DNA of 64,000 bases from positions 252,001-316,000 of the forward strand of contig NW_026111839.1 of the NCBI RefSeq assembly GCF_024679095.1, written 5' to 3'. Source of the DNA: Eriocheir sinensis. Taxonomy: Eukaryota; Arthropoda; Malacostraca; Decapoda; Varunidae. The notes under the pieces were generated by a model that worked only from the letters and a program-made list of their open reading frames with translations, made no database searches and was not told where the DNA came from. This document shows positions 19,401 through 36,559 of the stretch, one piece after another. Each line of letters begins with the position of its first letter. Within the stretch, counting starts at the first letter, position 1. The position numbers and the translations under genes are program-made.

Positions 19401-21739
19401 ATACACATGAAATGATGTAAATACGTATGAAAATATATATACAAAATACACATTAAATAATGTAAATTCGTGTCAAAATAAATAAGGAAAATATCAATAA
19501 GAGAATGTGTATTTGTATGAAAATAAATATACAAAATACACATAAAATTAGGTAAATTTGAATTGAAATACATATACAAAATACACATAAAATAATGTAA
19601 ATTTGAATGAAATTATATAAACAAATACACTTAAATTAACGTAAATTTGTATAAAATATATATACAAAATACTCATTAAATAATGTAAATATGTATAAAA
19701 AATATATATACAAAAGACAAATAGAATAATGTAAAATCGTATAAAAAAATACACAGAATGTTAATAAAATAATGTAAATTTATATGAAAATAAAGATGCA
19801 AAATACCCATAAAATAACGCATTTTTTTAAAATATATTTACAAAAATACACATAAAAAATTAATTTGTATTAAAATAAATATACAAAATACACATACAAT
19901 AAGGTAAATCTGTATTGAAATAAATATGCAAAATACATATAAAACAATGTAAATTTGTTTCAAAATATATACACGAATACAAATAAAATAACGTAGATTT
20001 CTTTAAAAATATATATACAAAATACACATAAAATGAGGTAAATACGTGTAAAAAATGTATACAAAATACACATAATTTAATGTAAACTCGTATCAAAATA
20101 AATAAACAATATACCAATAAAAAAATATGTATTTGTATTAATATAAATATACAAAATACACATAAAATAACGTAAATTTATATAAAACTATATACAAAAA
20201 TACACAAAAGTAATTAAATTTGTATGAAAATAGATATACAAAATACACACAAAATAAGCTAAATTTGAATTGAAATATATATACAAAATACATAAAATAA
20301 AGTAAATTTGTATCAAAATATTTATACAAATACACATATAATAACGTAAATTTGTATAAAATATATAAACAAAATACACATTAAATAATGTAAATACGTA
20401 TTAAAAATATGTACAAAATACACATATAATCATGTAATTCGTATCAAAATAAATAAAAAAAATACCAATGAAATAATATAAATTTGTATGAAAAAACATA
20501 TACAAAAAACATATAAAATAACGCAAATTTCTATGAAAATATATGTACAAAAATGCACATCAAATAAATTTGCATAAAAATATATATACAAAACACAGAT
20601 TAGATAATGTAAATGAGTATAAAAATATGTATACAAAATACCTATGAAATAATCTAAATACGTATCGAATTAAATTAAGAAAATACAAATAAAATAATGT
20701 AATTTTGGATGAAAATATATATAGAAAATACACATAAAATGACCTAAATACAAATACAAATATACACATAAAATAATTTAAGATTGAATGAGATAAATAT
20801 ACAAAATAAACATAAAATAAGGTAAATTTGTAATGAAATATATATAAAAATACACATAAAATAATATAAATTTGTATGAAAATATATATACAAATACACA
20901 TTAAATAACAAGAATTTGTATAAAATTTGTATCAAAATATATACGAATACACACAATAAAATAACGTAAATTTTTATGAAAATGTATATTCAAAATACAC
21001 ATAAAATAATTTAAATACGTAGAAAAATATATATACAAAATACACATAAAATAATGTAAATTTCTATGAAAATATATAAACAAATACACATTAAATAATG
21101 TAAATATGTATAAAAAAATATATACAAAATACACATAGAATAATGTTAAATCGTATCAAAATAAATAAACAGAATATCAATAAAATAATGTAAATTTGTA
21201 TGAAAAAAAATGCAAAATATCCATATAATAACACATATTTGCATAAGAATATATATACAAAAATACATATAAAATAATTAAATTTGTATTAAAATAAATA
21301 TACAAAATGCACGTACAATAAAGTAAATTTGTATTGATATAGATACAAAATACACATCAATAATGTAAATTTGTATGAAAATATATATACGAATACTCAT
21401 AAAATAGAGTAAATTTCTATGAAAATATACATAAAAAATAGATACACAAAATACACATATAACTAGTTAAATTTGTATTTCAATACATGTACAAAAAAAC
21501 ATTAAATAATGTAAATTTGTATGAAATGAAAACAAATTCACATAAAATAACGTATATTTTATATAAAATATATATACAAAATACACATAGAATAATGTAA
21601 AATCATATCAAAATTAATACACAGAATATCAATAAAATAATGTTAATTTGTATGAAAATAAAAATGCAAAATACCCATAAAATAAAGCATATTTTTATAA
21701 AAATACATATACGAAAATAAAAATAGAATAATCAAATTT

Positions 21740-24700
21740 GTATTAAAATTAACATACAAAATGCACATACAATAAGGTAAATTTGTATTGAAAAAATATG
21801 CAAAATACACATAAAAGAATGTAAATTTGTTTCAAATATATATACGAATACACATAAAATAACGTAGATTTCTATAGAAATATATATACAAAATAAACAT
21901 GAAATGATGTAAATACGTATAAAAATATATATACAAAATACACATTAAATAATGTAAATTCGTGTCAAAATAGATAAACAAAATATCATGAAAAGAATGT
22001 GTATTTCTATGAAAATAGATATAAAATACAAATAAAATAACCTAAATTTGTATAAAACTATATACAAAAATACACAAAAATAATTTAAACTTGTATGAAA
22101 ATAAATATACAAAAAACACATAAAATTAGGTAATTTTGTTTTGAAATACATATACAAAATACACATAAAATAATGTAAATTTGAAGGAAAATATATAAAC
22201 ATATACACTTAAAATAACGTTAATTTGTATCTAATATATATACAAATAAACATTAAATAATGTAAATATGTATAAAAAAATAGATACAAAACACAAATAG
22301 AATAATGTAAAATCGTATCAAAATAAATACACAAAATATTAATAAAATAATGTAAATTTGTATGAAAATTAAGATGCAAAATACCCATATAAAAATAAAT
22401 ATTATATATTATAAAAATATATATACGAAAACATAAAATATCTGATTTTGTATTAAAATAAGTATACAAAATACACATACAATAAGGTAAATTTGTATTG
22501 AAATAGATACGCAAAATACATATAAAACAATGTAAATTTGTTTCAAAAATATATAAAGGAATACACATAAAATAACGTAGATTTCTATAAAAATATATAT
22601 ACAAAATACACATATAATTAAGTAAATACGTATAAAAAAATATATACAAAATACACATAAAATAATGTAAACTCGTATCAAAATAAATAAACAAAATACT
22701 AATAAAAGAATGTGTGTTTGTATAAATATAAATATACAAAATATACATAAAATAACGTAAATTTATATAAAACTATATACAAAAATACATAAAAGTAATT
22801 AAATTTGTATTAAAATAGATATACAAAATACACATAAAATAAGCTAAATTTGAATTGAAATATATATACAAAATACATAAAATAATGTAAATTTGTATCA
22901 AAATACTTATAAAAATACACATATAATAATGTAAATTTGTATAAAAATATATAAACAAAATACACATCAAATAATGTAAATACGTATAAAAAAATATGTT
23001 CAAAATACACAAATAATCATGTAATTCGTATCAAAATAAATAGACAAAATACCAATAAAATAATGTAAATTTCTATGAGAAAACATATACAAAATACACA
23101 TAAATAACGCAAATTTCAATAAAAATATATATAATATAATATATTTTTATACATATTTAAAATATTTAATGTATATTTTGTATATATATTTTATCCAAAT
23201 TTACGTTATTTTATGTGTATTTGTTTATATATTTTCATACAAATTTACATTATTTTATGTGAGTTTTGTATATGTATTTCAATACAAATTTGCCTAACTT
23301 TATGTGTATTTTGCATATCTATTTTCAAACAAATTTAAATTATTTTTGTGTATTTTTGTATATATTTTTATACAAATTTTTGTTATTTTATTTGTATTTT
23401 GTATATATATTTTCCTACAAATATACATTCTTTTATTGGAATTTTGAGTATTTATTTTTTTACGAATTTACATTATTTTGTGTGTATTTTGTATATATAT
23501 TTTTCTACGTATTTAAATTATTTTATGTGTATTTTATATATACATTTTCATAAAAATTTACGTTATTTTATTGTGTGTATTCGTATATAATTTGATACAA
23601 ATTTTATACAAATTCATGTTATTTTATGTGTATTTCTATATATTTTCATACAAATTTAAATTATTTTATGTGTATTTTTACATATATTTCATTACAAATT
23701 TACCTTATTTTATGTTTATTTTGTATATTTATTTTATTCAGTTTCAAATTATTTGTGTATATTTGTATTTGTATTTAGGTTATTTTTGTGTGTTTTCTAT
23801 ATATATTTTCATCCAAAATTACATTATTTTATTGGTATTTTCTTAATTTAACTCGATACGAATTCAGATTATTTCATAGGTATTTTGTATACATATTTGT
23901 ATGCTCATTTACATTATCTAATGTGTGTTTTGTATATATTTTTTTATCCAAATTAATTTTGTGTATTTCTGTACATATATTTTTAGAGAAATTTGCGTTA
24001 TTATGTGTATTTTGTATATGTTTTCTCATACAAATTTACATTATTTTATTGTTTTTTTGTTTATTTATTTTGATACGAATTACATGATTATATGTGTATT
24101 TTGTACATATTTTTTTATACGTATTTAATTAATTAATGTGTATTTTGTTTATATATTTTTATACAAATTTACGTTATTATATGTGTATTTGTTAAAAATA
24201 TTTCGATACAAATTTACTTCATTTTATGAATTTTGTATATATATTTCAATTCAAATTTAGCTTTTTTTGTGTGTATTTTGTATATCTATTTTCATACAAA
24301 TTTAATTACTTCTGTGTATTTTTGTATAAATTTTTTTATATAAATTTACGTTATTTTATGTGCATTTTGTATATTTATATTTATACAAATACACATTCAT
24401 TTATTGGTATTTTGTTTATTTATATTTATACGAATTTACATTTTTTTATGTGTATTTTGTATACATTTTTTATACGTATTTACTTAATTTTATGTGTATT
24501 TTGTATATATATTTTTATAGAAATCTTCGTTATTTTATGTGTATTCGTATATATATTTTGAAACAAATTTACATTGTTTTATATGTATTTTGCATATCTA
24601 TTTTAATACAAATTTACCTTATTGTATGTGCATTTTGTATATTTATTTTGATACAAATTCAAATATTTTATGTGTATTTTGGTATATATAATTTTATAAA

Positions 24701-25050
24701 AAATGCGTTATTTTATAGGTATTTTGCATCTTAATTTTCATACAAATTTACATTATTTTATTAATATTCTGTGTATATATTTTGATACGATTTTATATTA
24801 TTCTATTTGTGTTTTGTATATATTTTTTTATACATATTTACATTATTTAATGTGTATTTTGTATATATATTTTATACAAATTAACGTTATTTTAAATGTA
24901 TTTGTTTATATATTTTCACTCAAATTTACATTATTTTAAGTGTATTTTGTATATGTATTTCAATGCAAATTTACCTAATTTTTTGTGTATTTTGTATATT
25001 TATTTTCATACAAATTTAAATTATTTTTGTGTATTTTTGTATATAGTTTT
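21740..25050. repeat. Direct higher-order duplication in satellite, copy 1
   Basis: Matches 27780-31020 at an offset of about 6.04 kb at the left and about 5.96 kb at the right. Shared landmarks: a distinctive atctgattttgt variant (22437 and 28478), the ataatataatatatttt hinge (23130 and 29170), and equivalent conceptual translations at 24226/30194 and 24703/30666. It contains one minus-to-plus switch, so the duplicated unit is itself palindromic. Confidence 0.8.
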
Positions 25051-27779
25051 ATACAAATTTAGGTTATTTTATGTGTATTTTCTATATCTATTTTCATACA
25101 AATACACATTCTTTTATTGATATTTTGTTTATTTATTTTGACGCGAATTTACATTATTTAATGTGTATTTTGTATATATATTTTTATACGTATTTACATC
25201 ATTTCATGTGTATTTTGTATAGTTTTAAACAAATTTACATTATTTAATGTGTATTTTATATATTTATATTTATACAAATACACATTCTTTTATTGGTATT
25301 TTGTTTATTTATTTTGATACGAATTTACATTATTTTATGTGTATTTTGTATACATTTTTTATACGTATTTACTTAATTTTATGTGTATTTTGTACATATA
25401 TTTTTATAGAAATCTACCTTATTTCATGTGTATTCGTATATATATTTTGAAACAAATTTACATTGTTTATATGTATTTTGCATATCTATTTTTGTGTATT
25501 CTGTATTTATTTTTGTTATACATAGAATAATGTAAAATCGTATCAAAATAAGTACACAGAATATCAATAAAATAATTTTAATTTGTATGAAATTAAAGAT
25601 GCAAAATACCTATAAAATAAAGCATATTTTTTTTAAAAATACATATACAAAAATACACATAGAATAATTAAATTTGTATTAAAATTAATATACAAAATGC
25701 ACATACAATAAGGTAAATTTGTATTGAAAAAATACGCAAAATACACATAAAACAGTGTAAATTTGTTTCAAAATATTTATACGAATACACATAAAATAAC
25801 GTTGATTTCTATAGGAATATATATACAAAATACACATGAAATGATGTAAATACGTATAAAAATATATATACAAAATACACATTAAATAATGTAAATTCGC
25901 CTCAAAATAAATATACAAAATATCAATAAAAGAATGCGTATTTGTATGAAAATAGATACAAAATACATATAAAATAACCTAAATTTGTATCAGACTATAT
26001 ACAAAAATACACAAAAATATTTTAAATTTGTATGAAAAAAAATATTCAAAATACACATAAATTAGGTAAATTTGTAATGAAATACATATACAAAATACAC
26101 ATAAAATAATGTAAATTTGAATGAAAATACAAACAAATACACTTAAAATAACGTAAATTTGTATAAAAAAATATATACAAAACACAAATAGAATAATGTA
26201 AAATCGTATCATAATAAATACACAGAATATTAATAAAATAATGTAAATTTGTATGAAAATAAAGAGGCAAAATACCCATAAAATAACGCATTTTTTATTT
26301 ATTTATAAAAATATATATACCAAAATACACATAAAAAAATTAAATTAGTATTAAAATAAATATATAAAAAACACATACAATAAGGTAAATTTGTATTGAA
26401 ATAGATATGCAAAATACATATAAAACAATGTAAATTTGTTTCAAAATATATATACGAATACACATAAAATAACGTAGATTTCTATAAAAATATATATACA
26501 AAATACACATAAAATGAAGTAAATACGTATAAAAAAATGTATACAAAATACACATAAAATAATGTAAAATCGTATCAAAATAAATAAACAAAATACCAAT
26601 AAAAGAATGTGTATTTGTATAAATATAAATATACAAAATACACATAAAATAACGTAAATTTATATAAAACTATATACAAAAATACACAGAAGTAATTAAA
26701 TTTGTATGAAAATAGATATACAAAATAAGGTAAATTCGTATCAAATTCAATAAACAAAATTCAGATAAAAGAACGTATATTTGTAGAAAAATAAATATAC
26801 AAAATACACATAAAATAACGAAAATTTGTATGAAAATATACAAAAATAAACAAAAATAATTTCAATTTGTATGAAAATAGATGTTCAAAATACACTGATA
26901 ATTAGTTAAATTTGTCTTTAAATACATGTACAAAATACACATAAAATAATGTAAATTTGTATGAAATGAAAACAAATACACATAAAATAACGTACATTTG
27001 TATAAAATATATATAAAAAATACACATAGAATAATGTAAAATCGTATCAAAATAAATACACAGAATATCAATAAAATAACGTAAATTTGTATGAAAATAA
27101 AGGTGCAAAATACCCATAAAATTAAGCATATTTTTATAAAAATATATATTCAAAAATACACATTCAATAATTAAATTTGTATTAAAAGTAATATACAAAA
27201 TGCACATACAATAAGGTAATTTTTTTTTAAATATGCAAAATACACATAAAACAATGTATATTAGTTTCAAAATATATATATACGAATACACATAAAATAA
27301 CGTAGATTTCTATAGAAACATATATACAAAATGCACTTGAGATGCTGTAAATACGTTTAAAAATATATATACAAAATAGACATTAAATAATGTAAATTTC
27401 GTGTCAAAATAAATAAATAAAATATCAATAAAAGAATGTGTATTTGTATGAAAATACATATACAAAATACACATAAAATAACGTAAATTTGTATAAAACT
27501 ATGTAAGTTTGTATTAAAATATATAAACAAATACACATAAAATAACGTAAATTTGGATAAAATATATATACAAAATATACATTCAATAATGTAAATATGT
27601 ATAAAAATATATATACAAAATACACATAGAATAATGTTAAATCGTATCAAAATAAATAAACAGAATATCAATTAAATAATGTAAATTTGTATGAAAATAT
27701 AGATACAAAATACCCATATAATAACGCATATTTGCATAAAAATATATATACAAAAATAAACATAGAATAATCAAATTTG

Positions 27780-31020
<3,241 letters not shown>

Positions 31021-31611
31021 TTATGTACGCATTTACATTATTTAATGTGTGTTTTGTATATATATTTTTATCCAAAGTTACTTTATTTTACGTTCATTTT
31101 TGGACATATATTTTTTATAGAAATTAGCGTTATTTTATATGTATTTGTATATGTTTTCTCATACAAATTTACATTATTTTATTGCTATTTTGTTTATTTA
31201 TTTTGATACGAATTACATGATTATATGTATATTTTGTACATGTTTTTTATACGTGTTTACATTATTTAATGTATATTTTGTTTATATAGTTCTAAACATA
31301 TTAACGTTTTTAAATGTGTATTTGTGTAAATATTTTGATACAAATTTACATTATTTTATTTCAATTCAAATTTAGCTTATTTTATTTTTATTTTTTATAT
31401 ATATTTTCATACAAATTTAATTACTTTGTATTTTTGTATATAGTTTTATACAAATTTACGTTATTTTATGTGTATTTTGTATATTTATATTTATACAAAT
31501 AAACGTTCTTTTATTGGTATTTTGTTTATTTATTTTGATACGAATTTACATTATTTTATGTGTATTTTGTATACATTTGTTTATACGTATTTACGTTTCC
31601 AAGTGTATTTT

Positions 31612-31752
31612 GGAGGCCAAAAAGGAGATGAATCGGGTTTTTATGAGTGTTTTTCACGTTCAGGATACAGAAGAAGGGTCACACTACCACCAGGGTCACA
31701 AAACTACTCCTGGAAATCCCCAAAACTCCTAAGAAAGTCATGTCAAATATGT
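31612..31752 (+). repeat. Dispersed ~200-bp repeat family, truncated copy
   Basis: Begins where the satellite ends. It contains ggagatgaatcgggttttt, cacgttcagg and a caccagggtcac segment, which align with the fuller copies at 34383 and 34596 and with minus-strand copies near 36.1, 50.4, 50.6 and 53.0 kb. No coding capacity or terminal structure is visible. Confidence 0.7.

Positions 31753-31754
<2 letters not shown>

Positions 31755-31807
<53 letters not shown>
31755..31807. repeat. (GT)n microsatellite
   Basis: Pure GT run adjoining the 3' end of the minus-strand SINE, where it reads as an (AC)n tail. Confidence 0.97.
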
Positions 31808-31808
<1 letters not shown>

Positions 31809-32383
31809 CACCACGGCCTGATCGCGAGTTGGACTCGTAATCGCTAGCAGGTACCCTCCTGACAGAGCAAGTGCTCATTTAAGCCCCGTTCACACTGTGC
31901 CGACTCTTGGCCTCGACAACCCAGCGACTTTTCCATTTGACAAGTTGGTTCCCACGCTCCGAGAAGGGGGCGAGGTTTTATTGGGGTCTTGGTGTCTTGC
32001 CGACTGTCTGGGACATTCGGCAAACTAGTTGCCAGTATGTCGTGTAACCCTCACGACTCCAGACTCCCGTCACGATGTCGGCGCAGCATTCGGCAACAGT
32101 CTCAAGACCTCTTTCAAGATATGCCCGACCCTTTCACATCAACACCCAAGACTTCGTATACCCTAGAGTCGTGGGTAGTCGTGGCCCAGAGTCGGCACAG
32201 TGTGAACGGGGCTTTAGTCGATCTCTGGGTACTGCCAGGACCTCACACACCACACACCCCATTCCCCTTGCTCAAGGGGGGACAGTAACCTCTTCTTGTC
32301 AACTGAAAGAATCCGGCCTGAACGGGCTCGAACCGCCGCCCTGTCAGATCGTGAAGCCTGGCAGCGCAGCGCTCTACCAGTTG

Positions 32384-32384
<1 letters not shown>
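31808..32384 (-). mobile_element. tRNA-derived SINE interrupted by a MITE
   Basis: On the minus strand the element starts with tggtagagcgctgcgct (A-box-like) at about 32380 and has ggttcgagcccg (a good pol III B box) near 32335, both in tRNA spacing. A non-tRNA body follows to 32217, is interrupted by a MITE, and resumes at 31881-31808 with tagcgattacgagtccaac before running into an (AC)n tail. The 5' end of the tRNA region is missing. It is a retroposon rather than a tRNA gene: no acceptor stem can be closed and the body continues past the tRNA part. I associate this body with crustacean SINEs from memory, which is not verifiable here. Confidence 0.75.
31882..32213. mobile_element. Non-autonomous DNA transposon (MITE), PIF/Harbinger-like
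   Basis: About 332 bp bounded by inverted repeats that begin agccccgttcacactgtg and extend to about 28 bp with one mismatch near the inner end. Both ends are flanked by TTA (31879-31881 and 32214-32216). A 3-bp TTA/TWA target duplication together with a TIR of this general form is typical of PIF/Harbinger elements. There is no transposase; the longest interior ORFs are uninformative. It interrupts the minus-strand SINE. Confidence 0.8.

Positions 32385-32426
<42 letters not shown>
32385..32426. repeat. (GT)n microsatellite
   Basis: TG run directly upstream (minus strand) of the SINE tRNA-like head. Confidence 0.95.
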
Positions 32427-32427
<1 letters not shown>

Positions 32428-32700
32428 CTCGCGTGTTGATAGAACAAGCCTCGCGGATCTGAGACTATTGGATGATTGAGGGTGTGGGTGTGAGTCTAGG
32501 CGGGAAGGGGACGGGGATGTAGGGGTGGCGTGAGGGAGGAAAGGTCGAGGATGAGGAGCCGTGGGTGGTGGTGGTGGTGGTGGTGAGGCATGAGTGGGCG
32601 AGGCAGGAGCGGTGAGTGGGGGCAGCGTGTTGGATAGAATGTCCCGAGGAGGAGTCACGTTGAAGGACAGGAATGCTGATGTGTGTGTTTAGCTTAACCT
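32427..32700. other. G-rich non-coding segment
   Basis: Plus strand is G-rich, with a (GTG)n run at about 32560-32585. The segment gagtcacgttgaaggacaggaatg at its end recurs near 33350, so it overlaps the edge of the next repeat. No gene is seen. Confidence 0.5.
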
Positions 32701-34135
32701 TTAGACAGTCACCGTACAGAGAAGGAGAATGTCAAATGGATATGAACGTACGCCGCCACACAGAAGGCAGAATAAAGCAGAAAACAAGGGAGTGTACATG
32801 AAAGACTTAGTTATTAGATGGGTGGTGGGAGGGACCTTTAAAATAGATAATTAATAGATAATCTCTTATTTTTGTGTTTTTACATATTTTTCTTCCTCCG
32901 TTTCTTCCACTGCCCTCCCTCTCTCTCCCCTCAGTGGATAACTATATACATGCAGCCAGGCCTATGCGTTGAGGCACCAACGTTGCCAGATTGTTGTACT
33001 CAGCCTCTTATATTTACCGACTTCCGACCCAAAATCTGTCTTCTGGTCCCCAATAACGAGATTCATCTATATTTATCGTTAAAATAGTTAACCTGCCAAC
33101 TTACGAAGGAAAGTATATATGTGTGTGTCAAATGGGTGTGAGCTTGTATTAACGACCATCAGTAGAGCACAAAAGGAAAGAATATAGGAGTAAAAAAATG
33201 ACGGATAGCAATGCGTGTTTAACTTAACCTTTCTTTAGTTAGTCAACGTACAGAGGAGGCTGAGGCAAATGAAGGGAGAAGGGGAAAGGGAGTAAGGGGG
33301 AAGTAGGGAGTGAAGGGAAGGGCAGCGTGGTGGATAGAATGACCCGAGGTGGAGTTATGTTGAAGGACAGGAATGTGTGTGTTTAGCTTAACCTTTAGAC
33401 AGTCAACGAATGGAGGAGACTATGTCAAGTGGATATGAAGCTATGAACTTACACTGGCAAACATCAACAGAGCACGGAAGGAAGGAATAGAAATATACTA
33501 AAAACTGAAGGCTGGGAATGCGTATGTTTGCCCTTCAGCCGGTCAGCGCAGAGAGAAGAATGTTAAATGGATATGAACCTGTATCGCCAAAGAGTAGAAT
33601 AACACAATGGAAAGAACTAGAAGTTAAAGACATCGTAATTAGGTGGGAAATGCTTAGTTCATTATACATTTTTGCGAACCTTCAGCCAGTCAAGTTACAG
33701 AAGAGGTGAATGTCAAATGGATATGAACTTGTATCGCCAAAGAGTAGAATAACACAATAGGAAGGACTACCAATGAAAGACGTGGCAATTAGGTGAAGAG
33801 TGCACGATTAATAGACACTGTGTTGGCACCCTTTAGCCAGTCAACTTACGGAGAAGGTGAATGTCAAATGGATATGACCTTGTATTCCCGAACATTAGAC
33901 CAACACAATAGGAAGGAATACAAATGAAAGACGTGGTGATGAGGTGGAGGGGCATAGTTTCTACATGTTTTGGTGGTGCCCTTTAGCCAGTCAACTTGTG
34001 GAGGAAAGTATATGTCAAATGGATATGAACCTGTATACCCAAGCATTAGACTAACACAAAAGGAAGGACTACAAAGGAGAGACGTGGCAATGAGGTTGGA
34101 GGGGCATAGCTAACACACATTCTGGCGGCTCCCTT
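32700..34135. repeat. Diverged tandem repeat, period about 150 bp
   Basis: The phrase gtcaaatggatatgaac recurs at about 32729, 33126 (diverged), 33424, 33559, 33711, 33860 and 34013. Late spacings are 149-153 bp. Other shared words are agccagtcaactta, taacacaat and gaaagacgtggcaat. Copies at the right are more regular than those at the left. No coding potential is seen. Confidence 0.8.
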
Positions 34136-34382
34136 GGCATGCAGTAAAAAAAAGTATCCATGGACAATAGCGGATGGAAATGAGGACAGCTGGGAGTGAA
34201 AGCACTAAAACAAGAGACCAGGTAACTTCAGGGGGAGGAAGAGAGGCAGAGGTGATGCAAAGAATGTGTTCAGTGAGATGGATGTTACACGGCTTCTCAA
34301 ACATTGCTCTGCGCCGACACGGTATAAAGATCCTTGATTAGTTGAGGTCCGTGTTCTCAGGCGCTTTCGACACTCACAACAT

Positions 34383-34795
34383 TTTTTTCAAAGGCCACAA
34401 AGGAGATGAGTCGGGTTCTAATGAGTGTGTTTTCACGTTCATGGTGCAGAGGCCTTGTCAAACTATCACTAGGCTCATTAAACAACCCTTGGAAATATAA
34501 ACTTAACCTATACCAAAGCCTTAACAAATGTGGGTGAGTGTGTAAGCCTGGAAATGTTTGAGGATATGGATCTAAGGCTCTTACAACAACTATTTCCAAA
34601 GGACACAATGGAGACGAGTCGGGTTCTAATGAGTGCGTTTTCACGTTCATGGTGCAGAGGTCTTGTCAGACTACCACTAGGCTCATAAAACTACCCATGG
34701 AAATATTAACATAACATAACCAAATTTTTAACAAATGTAAGTGTGTGTGTAAGCCCCGAAATGCTTGAGAATATGCCTGACCACTCATCGTCGCT
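34383..34795 (+). repeat. Two tandem copies of the dispersed ~200-bp family
   Basis: Copies start at about 34383 and 34596 (offset 213 bp). Shared words include gagtcgggttctaatgagtg, ttttcacgttcatggtgcag, ctaggctcat and ggaaatat. They are the reverse complement of copies near 50.4, 50.6 and 52.9-53.2 kb. Confidence 0.8.
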
Positions 34796-34951
34796 CGCTG
34801 CCTTCCTTGTGGCGCTGTAAGCTTTGATGTCGGACACGATTGCACGCGCATGAGAAAAATCTAGTAACTCGTCTTGTGGTAAAAATACTGATGACTTCCC
34901 TGGCGGTGACGCACGGAAAGGTGGGAGGAGAGGAGAGAGGGTGGGTGGCTA

Positions 34952-35302
34952 GAACATAAGAACATAAGAACGCTGGAGTCTGCAAGAGGCCGGTAGGCCT
35001 ATACAAGGCAGCTCCTTTAACCCTATGCTTCCGTTTATCTAACCCCACCTAATATCGCTGTCCATGAGTTTATATAATCTATTGTTGAATGTGACAATTG
35101 TATTGGCACTCATCACATGACTGCTAAGCCTATTCCACTCATCCACAACCCTGTTAGTAAACCAATTTTTGCCTATGTCCCTGTTGAATCTGAATTTATC
35201 CAGTTTAAACCCATTACTTCGTGTCCTACCCGGTTCTCTTACCAACAAAACCTTATGAATATCTCCCTTATTAAAGCCCTTCATCCATTTATAAACCTGT
35301 GG
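34952..35302 (-). mobile_element. CR1-like LINE, 3' fragment
   Basis: Minus-strand translation gives the C-terminal tail that follows the reverse transcriptase in CR1/L2-type LINEs, including NWFTNRVVDEWNRLSSHV and ANTIVTFNNRLYKLMD. The element ends in an octamer tail (repeats of ttcttatg on the minus strand, at 34952-34970). It is truncated on its 5' side at about 35302, next to a GTG run. No catalytic RT region is left, so it cannot be active. Confidence 0.8.
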
Positions 35303-35364
35303 TGGTGGTAGTGCTCCGCCTCCGCTGCGCTTGTCAAGACGAGGTTTGCTTGCTCGCTCATCAC

Positions 35365-35960
35365 CGCGACCCGCCAATCCAGGTCACAGCAGCCTCCCGG
35401 GACCCTGGTGAGCCCCCTCGACCCTCCCTCTGCTGTCGCTGCTGGTTGGGGCGCTGTTCTTGGCTCTAGCGATCTTACCCAGCCATGCACCCAACACACA
35501 GCTGCTACGGGAAAGAATAACACCCATTGCCAGGACACAGCAGCTTCTCTGGGACCCTGCTGAACCCCCTCGACCCTTACTAGCTGTGGTGGGTGGAATG
35601 GGGTCTGTTCATGACCTTTGCGACATAACCCAACACACAGCTGCTACGGGAAAGAATAACACACCCATTACCAGGACACAGCAGCCTCTCTGGGACCCTG
35701 GTGAACCCCTCCCTTCCGAGCTGTTATGGATGGAACTGGGGTCTGTTCATGGCCTTGGCGACACCCACCCAACACACACAGACACACACACGGTAAAAAA
35801 TAACACCCGCCAATCCTCTCCTTATGGTTTGTCACTAACTTTTTTTTATTCCTACTTAACATTTGTGACAAACGGTGAAGAACAACCCGCCATTGCTCTC
35901 CTTACAGCTTGTCACTTGCATTTGTTTTATCATTCCTACTGAACGTTTGTCACATTAAGC
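35365..35960. repeat. Local tandem repeats, about 140-150 bp and about 72 bp
   Basis: The word caggacacagcagc (first copy caggtcacagcagc) recurs at about 35381, 35534 and 35673, followed each time by tgggaccctg and aacacacagctgctacgg. From 35808 a second duplication of about 72 bp carries cccgcca, ctctcctta and ttgtcac twice. No gene is recognised. Confidence 0.7.
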
Positions 35961-36044
35961 GGTACAAAGCCAAGTAATGCACGGAATTTACATGCGTTTT
36001 CCAAGGGTCACTGTCTTAAACATTCCGGGGCCCAGGGACACATT

Positions 36045-36300
36045 ATGGCAAGGCTTTCCTAGGAGTTTGGGCATTTCCAGGGATAGTTTAATGATCCTGG
36101 TGGTAGTATGACCCTTCTTCTGTACCATGAACCTAAGAAACACGCATTTGACAACGCCTTCATAGGAGTTTTGGGCATTTCCAGGGATAGTTGAATCACC
36201 CTGGTTTTAGTATGACACTTCGTATGTACCATGAACCTAAGAAACACGCATTTGACAACGCCTTCATAGGAGCCCATGAGAACCCCAGCGACTTCCACGA
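36045..36300 (-). repeat. Two copies of the dispersed ~200-bp family
   Basis: aggagttt(t)gggcatttccagggatagtt and taccatgaacctaagaaacacgc occur twice, at about 36058-36150 and 36168-36260. These match the reverse complement of the plus-strand copies at 34.4 kb. Confidence 0.7.
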
Positions 36301-36404
36301 GAGGCTTTTCAAACAGACGAACTGCAGGGCCGATACGTTTAAAAATACAGACTTAAATGTTGAGGGTCAGGATATTTTTTCTGTTTAAGTCGCGTCCCGT
36401 CAGT

Positions 36405-36530
36405 ATTTCTTCTTTTTTTTTACAGAAAAGGAGACAGTTCAAGGGCATGGAAAAAAAAATAACAATAATGAAAAAAAAAAAAAAGGCCGCTACTTACTGC
36501 TCCTGAATAGAGCTGAAGCCTCAAGTTAAC
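36405..36530. repeat. Dispersed A-rich repeat (family also at 51.6 kb)
   Basis: ttttttttacagaaaaggag, agttcaagggca, A-runs and aggccgctacttactgctcc align in order with the segment at 51575-51685. The order-preserving match of several short words suggests a retroposed or SINE-like family. Confidence 0.6.
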
Positions 36531-36559
36531 TCGATGACGGCCGGGACGTAAGAAGCGTG

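Noticed and set aside
32305..32384. tRNA gene on the minus strand
   Set aside because: It has A- and B-box-like motifs but no closable acceptor stem, a missing 5' part and a SINE body downstream.
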